From Onchidella celtica (taxonomy: Eukaryota > Mollusca > Gastropoda > Systellommatophora > Onchidiidae), in assembly GCA_963931925.1 (NCBI GenBank), contig OZ007581.1:26649976-26713975 (forward strand): a stretch of 64,000 nucleotides of DNA. Reading direction: 5' to 3'. Below, in pieces: positions 57,156 through 64,000 of the stretch. The translations under genes were made by a program, and so were the position numbers. Every line of letters starts with the position of its first letter. Position 1 is the first letter of the stretch. Under the pieces are notes generated by a model, which ran no database searches, had not been told where the DNA came from, and was given only the letters and a program-made list of their open reading frames with translations.

Positions 57156-60100
57156 CTAAATTAGACGTGACAAAATATCAGCTTGGGAATTGTCACCGCC
57201 AGGGATAGCCCGGATAACAAACCGGTATTCCTGGAGTGCAAGACTCCACCTCGTTAATCGAGCATTTTTAGCCCTGTTAGCCTTCAAGAATAACAACGGA
57301 CGATGGTCCGTTTCAATTATAAACTCGGACATGAGTAGATATCGCGAAAATGCGTTTACAGCAAAAATGATAGCGAGGCACTCTCGCTCGATAATTGCAT
57401 AGCGGCATTCCCTATCTAGCAACTTGCGGCTGGCGTATAGACATGGCCGCAAGGTATCGTCTCGTTCCTGTAATAACACAGCTCCCAATCCCTTGTCCGA
57501 CGCATCAGTGCGGACAATAAATATTTGGTTTATATCTGGCAGTATGAGAATGGGGGAAGTGGAAAACAGTTGTTGAACGGTACGAAGTGTATCAGCACAT
57601 TCGGTTGTCAATTTCACTTTATTAGGAAAATTCTTTCTTGTGAGGTCCGACAACGGAGCTGTAAGCGAAGAAAAATTTGGAATGAATTTCCTATAATAGT
57701 TAAGAAAGCCCAATAAACTACGAACTTCTTTCTTAGTTCGAGGGGGTTGGAGCTTTAAGATGGTAGTTATCTTCTTGTCATCAGGAGTCTGAACGCCGTG
57801 GGCAATTGTATGGCCCAGAAAATTAATTTCATTATATCCTAAAAACACCTTACTGGGTTTCGCCGTAAGGCCAGCTCGACGAAGAGCAATAAAAACTTGT
57901 CGTAGGGCTGCGAGGTGTCCCGACCAATTGGTTTCATAAATACAAATGTCGTCAAAATACGACAATACGGAATTCATACCCTGGAGCAATATGGTCATCA
58001 TACGGGCGAAAGTGGCAGGGGCTGTAACTAACCCGAAAGGCATATAGCGCCACTGCATAAGACCCAACGGAGTCTGAAAAGCGGTATATTGCTTGCTATT
58101 CTCATCAAGCGGAATTTGCCAATAGCCTTTGGAAAGGTCAATTTTAGAAAAAATCGTTGCCCTCGCTAACTGAGCAAAAAGATTCTCCTGGTTGGGAATC
58201 GGTTCAGCGTCATATATCGTAACCTCATTAAGTTTACGATAGTCAATACAAAAACGCACCGTATCATCTTTTTTTTTCACTAAGACGATGGGTGAGTTAT
58301 ATGGGCTCGTCGATCGCTCTATCACTCCCAGGTGAAACATGTTACGTACCTCGGATATTATAGTCTCCTGTGCGTGCAGCGGACGCGGGTATGGTTTAAC
58401 AAAGACGGGTATATCCGTCTTTAATCTTATAACATGCTGTACCAAAGAAGTATTACCTGGTAGATCAGTAAAGACTGTAGTAAACTCGTTATGCAAATCT
58501 CTTATATCTTGTCTTTGCGATTCAGATAAATCTGGATTTATATTTACATCCGAAGTGTTTTCAGAAGATCGAAGTGCGGGGATTGAATTGTCTATTTTAA
58601 TAGGATCATCATCGTCAACTGAAACCAAGGCCGCATTGGCCTGAGCAACCACATTTCGGCGATTATTATGTCGATTATCCTCGTCGGACAGGTACTGCTT
58701 TAACATATTTATATGGAAGACTTTGTCCTGTCCCCGAATCTTGATAAGATAATTTACTCGAGAAAGTCTCTTTAGGACTTTAAAAGGTCCTTTCCATGTA
58801 AGAAGGAGTTTATTTTTCGTCTCCGGAAGGAGAACAAGAGTTTGGTCTCCGACGGCCAAGGTTCGCAATCGGCTACCTTGATCACGATATAGTTTATAAA
58901 GACTAGCATGCGCAGCTGAAGATTTTTGTGCGAGCTGACATGCGTTAAGAATTCGATGCCGCAAGTCTACAACGTATTGATATGCAGACCGCGTATCGTT
59001 GTCGTCGGTGTCTGATCCGGCGAATAAATCATGGAGTATGGCCATTGGACCACGCGGCTTGCGACCATACAATAATTCGAAGGGGGAAAAACCCGTCGAT
59101 GCGTTCGGCAGTTCTCGATATGCAAAAAGAATAGCGGGGAGTTGTCGATCCCAATCACTCGGCTTGTCGGCGGAAACTCGCGCAAGCATAGTTTTCATGG
59201 TAGCATTCCACCGTTCACAGCAGCCATTAGACTGTGGGTGGTATGGAGATGTCAATCTTTGTTTAATCCCGACCAATTCCAAGACTTTCTTAAAAAGCTC
59301 AGAGGTAAACTGTGGACCTCTGTCCGATAGAATTTCAACCGGAAACCCAAGACGCGAAAAAACAGTAATACGGGCCTCAGCAACATGATCGGCTGAAATG
59401 TCTTTTAGCGGAATGGCCTCTGGCCAACGGGTTGCGTAGTCAATGACAGAAAGTATAAAACGATGTCCTCTGTCTGACTTGTGTAGGGGCCCAACTATAT
59501 CTACGGCAACGCGCTCAAATGGTCTGGAGACCATAGGCATCTCCTGCAGAGGAGCCCGCGATGCTCTTCCTTTAAGAGTACGTCTCTGACATACGTCACA
59601 TGTTGATACGAACCGGTTTACATCTGCGTAAATACTGGGCCAAAAAAATTGCGATAGTATTCGAGACTTAGTTCTGGCCTTTCCCTGGTGACCCGCCAAG
59701 GAAGTGTCATGCGCGAGACGAATAATGTCGCGACGAAAAGATCTCGGTACTACAAGCTGCATAACGGCCTCTCGCTTACTCCGAAAATTACGATATAATA
59801 AGTCATCTTTAATAAGAAACTTAGAGGTATCCGGCGCGGTAGGATCAACCTTAGCAAACAAATGTTTCAATGTGGGATCTGAATGTTGCTCATCATGAAA
59901 TGCACTAGACGTTATGTTCACTTCAATAGTAGGATTACTCAATGGACTGTCTGCTCGTCGACTCGATTGTAGGCGTGTTGTCGCACAAGCAACACTCTCA
60001 TCCTCAGTCCAAATTTCCAAGTTACCGATAGGAAACTTATTTACTTGAGGTACATTGCCTATGATTATATCAGCCACCGGATTAGGCAGTACACATGCGG

Positions 60101-60335
60101 TAACAATACCTGTGAGAAAAGGTGTATCAATATAAACTTCTGCAAGACGGAATCGCTCTACAGATCCGCCAAAAGTAATACAAGTTACATCCTTGTCCAA
60201 AAATTGTGTTGGACGGACTAGTGACTGTCGAACGCCGATAGTCGTGCATCCGGAGTCACGTAGAACAGAAGCGCGAATGGCGTTCACGCGGCCCTGGTAA
60301 AATGTTAATTCACCCAGTTCATGTAGGGCGGACAT
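57156..60335 (-). CDS. Element B Pol: protease-integrase-reverse transcriptase-RNase H
   Basis: 1059 residues from the first ATG. The true start is probably upstream, through the gag TGA. Protease: D27-S-G. Integrase zinc finger H-x7-H ... C-x2-C near residues 205-260. DDE core near 270-430, with V-D-I-V-G-P, S-D-R-G-P-Q-F and N-G-C-C-E-R. Integrase C-terminal domain near 480-550, ending V-F-H-I-N-M-L-K. Reverse transcriptase near 620-830, with I-D-L-S-K-G-Y-W-Q-I and catalytic Y-F-D-D. RNase H near 900-1059, with R-T-D-A-S-D, R-E-C-L-A-I and T-D-H-R-P-L. All catalytic residues I can check are present and there is no stop or frameshift, so the enzyme could be functional. The integrase-first order is shared with element A. 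Confidence 0.93.
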   Translation of the reverse strand: MSALHELGELTFYQGRVNAIRASVLRDSGCTTIGVRQSLVRPTQFLDKDVTCITFGGSVERFRLAEVYIDTPFLTGIVTACVLPNPVADIIIGNVPQVNKFPIGNLEIWTEDESVACATTRLQSSRRADSPLSNPTIEVNITSSAFHDEQHSDPTLKHLFAKVDPTAPDTSKFLIKDDLLYRNFRSKREAVMQLVVPRSFRRDIIRLAHDTSLAGHQGKARTKSRILSQFFWPSIYADVNRFVSTCDVCQRRTLKGRASRAPLQEMPMVSRPFERVAVDIVGPLHKSDRGHRFILSVIDYATRWPEAIPLKDISADHVAEARITVFSRLGFPVEILSDRGPQFTSELFKKVLELVGIKQRLTSPYHPQSNGCCERWNATMKTMLARVSADKPSDWDRQLPAILFAYRELPNASTGFSPFELLYGRKPRGPMAILHDLFAGSDTDDNDTRSAYQYVVDLRHRILNACQLAQKSSAAHASLYKLYRDQGSRLRTLAVGDQTLVLLPETKNKLLLTWKGPFKVLKRLSRVNYLIKIRGQDKVFHINMLKQYLSDEDNRHNNRRNVVAQANAALVSVDDDDPIKIDNSIPALRSSENTSDVNINPDLSESQRQDIRDLHNEFTTVFTDLPGNTSLVQHVIRLKTDIPVFVKPYPRPLHAQETIISEVRNMFHLGVIERSTSPYNSPIVLVKKKDDTVRFCIDYRKLNEVTIYDAEPIPNQENLFAQLARATIFSKIDLSKGYWQIPLDENSKQYTAFQTPLGLMQWRYMPFGLVTAPATFARMMTILLQGMNSVLSYFDDICIYETNWSGHLAALRQVFIALRRAGLTAKPSKVFLGYNEINFLGHTIAHGVQTPDDKKITTILKLQPPRTKKEVRSLLGFLNYYRKFIPNFSSLTAPLSDLTRKNFPNKVKLTTECADTLRTVQQLFSTSPILILPDINQIFIVRTDASDKGLGAVLLQERDDTLRPCLYASRKLLDRECRYAIIERECLAIIFAVNAFSRYLLMSEFIIETDHRPLLFLKANRAKNARLTRWSLALQEYRFVIRAIPGGDNSQADILSRLI

Positions 60336-60353
60336 GACTGGAATAGCCTTGGA

Positions 60354-60359
60354 TTGTCA
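60354..60359 (-). promoter_or_regulatory. In-frame TGA-CAA between gag and pol
   Basis: The stop codon of gag (TGA at 60359-60357) is followed by CAA TCC, and pol continues in the same frame eight codons before its first ATG. A stop followed by CAR-YYA-like sequence is a known readthrough context, as in tobamoviruses, and gammaretroviruses join Gag and Pol by stop readthrough. Element A is fused in this region. A simple point mutation is the alternative. Confidence 0.5.
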
Positions 60360-61676
60360 TGAAGATTCAGAATGACCGTCAGTCTCATAAGGTGTAGATT
60401 TAACCGAGCAGGCATTTGTTGATTCCATTTTCACGTTACAAAATTTTTGTATGTGACCTACCCTATTACATCTAAAACACATAATACGATTAGGATCGTT
60501 TCCACGATAAGGAAGACTCTGCGGTCTATCATAATCATGATTATTATCAAAATGCACTCGTCGCGGCGGTCCCTGAGGCCGGTTATATTGTTGGCCTGGA
60601 TAGTTGCCACGATAATATGGGCGAGGCTCGTAAAAAGAGTAAGTCTGGTATCCTCGACGCGGGGATACATTACTTCGATTCGGGAAATCCCTCTGTCTAA
60701 AAAAAGGTGGCTCTGATTGAGAGCGCGGATTTGGGGCCTGACGACGAGTCGGCCTTGAACGATCGTGTCCGGTTGGCGCTCCTTTGCCGACGTTGGCATA
60801 ACACGGTGCTGTAGTTGAAGGCTTTGCCAAAGGACGATTTGGGTGGGCGGACGCATAACGTTCCGCGCACGATGTGATTTCTTCAGAGGATGTCGGTGCC
60901 CTCTCTTTAAGGTGGGCAACCAAATCGGAATGACATGCCGTATAGATTTGGTCTTTTAAGACCAAATCATAAAGTTGAAGATAATTTCCGGTAGTCACGT
61001 TCGCGAGCTCGATCCAGCGATCTAAGTAATGTTTCAGCCGATTCACATAAGTTGAGAAATTTTCAGATGGCTCAGGTTTACATGTGCGAAATCTCTGATG
61101 AAAGCCATCCTCGGTATGCTGGAATCGCTTAAGCAGTGCTGTTTTAAGCTTGTCATAGTCGTTGGCATCCTCTACTTTGAGGCTATGAAATACTTCCAGA
61201 GCCTTACCTGTTAGTAAATTAGACAGGCATGAACTGTACATCGCCTGCTGCCATCCGACGCATTTAGCGTGTAGCTCGAACCGATGTAAATATGCGTCGA
61301 TCCGGTCGAGTTTTTCATTAAACGTCGGCAGCTTTGGTTTGGTAGCATAAGTATTGGTGGCAGTAGTGGGGGTCACAAGCGATTCTCGCTCTAACTTCTT
61401 TATTGCGAGTTCATGCTGCCTTTCCTTTTCTCTCTCTCTTTCTTTTTCTTTTTCTCTTTCTCTTTCTTCTTTTTCTCTTTCTCTTTCTCTTTCCTTTTCT
61501 CTCTCTACTTCTTTTTCTCTTTCTCTTTCTTCTTTTTCTCTTTCTCTTTCTCTTGCTTCTTTTCGATCCTCACGATCTCGGTCTTGTTGTAATTGTCGTT
61601 CGCACCACGAGGCGCGTTCTTCTTCTGGTATACCCAGAACTTTGGCAGATTCAATGTATTTAAGAAACTCGGCCAT
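60357..61676 (-). CDS. Element B Gag
   Basis: 439 residues. The N-terminus (MAE, K-x-L-G, E-E, W) matches element A and supports the start. A long E-R-E-R-E-K coiled coil spans about 30-100 and is encoded by a GA-rich repeat. A capsid-like region at about 112-285 has F-x-x-R-F-E-L-H and the C-terminal block D-L-V-L-K-D-Q-I-Y, which is SCAN-like. An R/P/Q/Y-rich linker follows, and one CCHC knuckle (C-F-R-C-N-R-V-G-H-I-Q-K-F-C) lies near the end, where element A has two. The protein should package element RNA in virus-like particles. It ends at the TGA discussed for readthrough. Confidence 0.9.
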   Translation of the reverse strand: MAEFLKYIESAKVLGIPEEERASWCERQLQQDRDREDRKEAREREREKEEREREKEVEREKEREREREKEEREREKEKEREREKERQHELAIKKLERESLVTPTTATNTYATKPKLPTFNEKLDRIDAYLHRFELHAKCVGWQQAMYSSCLSNLLTGKALEVFHSLKVEDANDYDKLKTALLKRFQHTEDGFHQRFRTCKPEPSENFSTYVNRLKHYLDRWIELANVTTGNYLQLYDLVLKDQIYTACHSDLVAHLKERAPTSSEEITSCAERYASAHPNRPLAKPSTTAPCYANVGKGAPTGHDRSRPTRRQAPNPRSQSEPPFFRQRDFPNRSNVSPRRGYQTYSFYEPRPYYRGNYPGQQYNRPQGPPRRVHFDNNHDYDRPQSLPYRGNDPNRIMCFRCNRVGHIQKFCNVKMESTNACSVKSTPYETDGHSESS

Positions 61677-62000
61677 GATATGTTAAAGTCTGTAATTAGT
61701 AAGTATTTACCTACTGTTAAGGTATATCGCGGTATCAATTATATTATTTATAACAGTTATTCTCTGTTAATATTAATTCAGTGTCTTACGTTAGCACTGC
61801 TTCGCGAAAAGAACGTTGTATCTCTCTCTGTAAATTGCAGGCAGTGTGTCTTCCACTGCAAAAACTTTATCTTTCTCTCTCTGAATATAAATTCTAGTAA
61901 GGCAGTGCCGTCTATCCGTTGCTCCCACTGCAATAAAATATATATATCGAGAGGTAGACGAATCGAATGTAAACTGTGTTGTATCCATTTTGCTTACCTC

Positions 62001-63285
62001 TCTCGTCACCCAATGCTGAGAGGTACACAAATTGAAACTGGTTGCACTGTGTGGGGACTCTAAGACGTTGCATGATGCAAAGGTGAACAGTTAAACTTCA
62101 GCTGGCTGTCTCCTGTCCTTTGCGGGGCACTGGTACGGTACTGCAGTGTAGAGGGTGCGCATAAATAATTCTCTAAATATTTAAAATAGTTACAGTGTAA
62201 GGTTTACTCATATTAAATATAAACCAGGCAGTGGTCTAGACAAGGAAAATTAGAAAGCCGCTGCAGTGTTGGAACTAGTACCGGTACCGATACCACATCC
62301 AGGTGTCGGAGTCGTGATGTGATGGTCAATATCTGAGGAGTCGACACTGGAGTCGGAACCGGGGCCCAGCACTAAATAATGGCTACCTTAGTCTGTGGGA
62401 CTGATAGGAAAGGAAGAAAAAAAATGTTAGTTATTCACTTTAGAAACATCTAGACCAGTATTAATGACTGTTTTATCGCAACTTTTATTTTCGCAACAAG
62501 AAAGTCACATAACTATGGAGAACATGGAATAACTCGTTCCTTTCTATGTGGTGGTTCCCCTTGTGGCGAACTGTGAAAATCCGTAGGAAATAATGTCAGG
62601 AGACAAAATCAGATTTGCCTGAGATGGAAATGACACCCCTGTCCCCTCTACCTCAGCCCTCCCCCGTTTAAGGCACTGCCCCGCCTTCTTCATGAAAAGA
62701 AAAATCCTGCAAATGGCTGTCGACCTGAGTTTGGCGCCTGTTCATTTTGACCTCCATCTGTGTCTAAAAATAAAACAAAGAAAAAGGGCACCAGAATAAA
62801 AGTTGACAGTAAATATCATTTCAAAGAAAAACAAAAAATTGAATCTAAAACTGTAAATCCTTTGCCTTTTTAAGAGAATTTAAAATCCCCCTCAGGGGCG
62901 GATCACAGGAGAAAGAAAGTGGGAACCAATTTTCCTGTCATTGTATTGAAGGCGGTATCGCCTGTTTGGGTTTTTTTGTGTTGTTATGGAATTCAGGATT
63001 GAGCAGGAATTTGGTAGGCACTTAACGAATTCATGTCTGCTGTCCAGCTAGCGCTGTGCATAGGGTCAACAGTGCAATTTCCTCCAAATGTCCAGGGAAA
63101 GGAAATGGATTGTATATTGCGATAAAACAAGAAATCGGAGCCTTGCCCTCCCAGATCCTCCCCAAAAAGAGCTATTTGGAAGAGGGGAGATGAAACGTGT
63201 TCTATACGATGATTTCTGTAGGTGGTTTTGAGTGCTTATGTGTTTAAAATGGGACTTGACTGTAAAATGCATTCTTGGTCACAGC
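62001..63285. other. Non-coding region upstream of element B
   Basis: No gene and no LTR recognised. GGTACCGATACC-like short palindromes lie near 62280. The remainder is unremarkable AT-rich DNA. Confidence 0.5.
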
Positions 63286-63966
63286 AACCCGGAAGTGGGT
63301 CAAATGAGGTCTAATTGGAAGGTGCGTTAATTTCAAGGCGAGTTGAAGGAAGGGGATAAGAAGGCAAGAGCGCTCTTTCACTGTTTGATCAGAGTGACAT
63401 CATTGTAATTAGGTCATCCGATAGCCAGGTCAGGCTCACATGTTTTACATCCCTGTTGGCATTGACATGAGAATTTCTGTCGATTTGATTGGTCATTCGA
63501 TCTTTTAATTAATTAAGGAGTCCACACATCATTCAGTAACGCAGCGTCTTACAATACATGCCGCGGCAGTGGGAATTTATTTTCTTCTTTTTGAAGGCGT
63601 AAAACATTGGCATGGGTGGGTTAGGGGGAAGGGACTGAAGCCAAGTGGGTGAAAACTGAGTAAGTGGGGTGGACGGAGGGGTGGGGGGTTAAGAATCTAT
63701 AAAAATCGAACATGCGTATTTTCGGATGGTCCGTAACAAATTTGTACTTTATTTTTAGGCAGTCCACCCGGAAGTGGGTCAAATGGGGTTTATTGGAAAT
63801 GGGCGTTAATTTCAAGTCGAGTTGAGTTGAAGGAAGGGGAAAAGAAGGCAAGAGTGCTCTTCACTGCCTGATCAGAGTGACATCATTGTAATTGTGGAGT
63901 GGACGGGGGGTGGGGGGAAGGGGGAGGGGAGTTAAAAGTATATAAAAATCAGACATGCGTACTTTA
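63286..63966. repeat. Local direct duplication, one copy interrupted
   Basis: CCCGGAAGTGGGTCAAATG to TGACATCATTGTAATT is present at 63288-63413 and again at 63768-63892. The next segment (GTGGRGTGGACGG to ACATGCGTA) follows directly in the second copy. In the first it is 245 bases away, at 63665-63720. So either an insertion split copy 1 or copy 2 lost the segment. Non-coding. Confidence 0.85.
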
Positions 63967-64000
63967 CGGGTCATCATCATCATCACTGAGTGCCCTGCCC

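Larger units (their letters stand above)
55191..62000 (-). mobile_element. Element B: Gmr1-like Ty3/gypsy retrotransposon
   Basis: On the minus strand it runs gag (61676-60357), protease, integrase, reverse transcriptase and RNase H (60335-57156), then a 680-base 3' untranslated stretch, polypurine tract and LTR. Integrase lies before reverse transcriptase. Both long frames are open, so this copy is much younger or better preserved than element A. I could not find a 5' LTR or a primer-binding site upstream of gag up to the window end, so the right limit is approximate and the element seems 5'-truncated. Confidence 0.88.

Noticed and set aside
61354..61686. Serine/leucine-rich frames on the plus strand at 61.4 kb
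   Set aside because: They are the antisense of the E-R-E-K coiled coil of element B Gag.

Overview
This window is a eukaryotic, repeat-dominated stretch that I read as mollusc genomic DNA, most likely gastropod. The reasons are split genes with introns, AT-rich intergenic DNA, tRNA-derived SINEs, Helitrons, hAT-type MITEs, Ty3/gypsy elements of the Gmr1 type, and long CATC, CT and GA microsatellites. There is no operon structure, CRISPR array or rRNA. The species call is inference only.

Host genes. The only convincing host coding sequences are two paralogous major facilitator superfamily transporters on the minus strand, at 11210-12685 and 37324-38856. Both have their coding sequence in one exon that begins right after a conserved splice acceptor. 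They lie in a segmental duplication about 26 kb apart. Traces of it run from about 11.06 to 15.2 kb and from 34.4 to 41.2 kb. Copy 2 has lost the ancestral stop codon and reads 16 residues further. About 2.85 kb of extra DNA separates its end from the old 3' flank.

Mobile DNA. Two Ty3/gypsy elements carry integrase upstream of reverse transcriptase, the Gmr1 domain order. Element A (1-5570, plus strand) is decayed. Element B (55191 to about 62000, minus strand) keeps long open gag and pol frames separated by one in-frame TGA. A 1163-bp solo LTR of the element A family lies at 31945-33107 with a 5-bp target duplication. A separate gypsy integrase fragment lies at 50773-52068. Three non-autonomous Helitrons (12966, 27943, 30018) plus one orphan 3' end (33580), two hAT-like MITEs with 8-bp duplications (8719, 26889), two LINE remnants and several SINE-related repeats fill most of the rest.

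The region most worth attention is 43.5-54.9 kb. Three different decayed genes there share a D-x-C-x-(G)-x-Q-N-K signature. One (43898-46361) sits inside a unit with about 30-bp terminal inverted repeats, about nine subterminal TTGCCTAACTCA-type motifs and a likely 5-bp target duplication. It interrupts a repeat whose uninterrupted copy is also in this window, at about 13.74-14.1 kb. That makes it a good candidate for showing that this poorly described protein family is a transposase.

Layout: 0-5.6 kb element A; 5.6-11 kb repeats and low-complexity DNA; 11-15.3 kb transporter copy 1 and its flank; 15.7-19.8 kb large inverted repeat; 20-34 kb microsatellites, Helitrons, tandem duplication and solo LTR; 34-41 kb transporter copy 2; 42-55 kb nested transposon cluster; 55-62 kb element B; 62-64 kb non-coding DNA with a local duplication.
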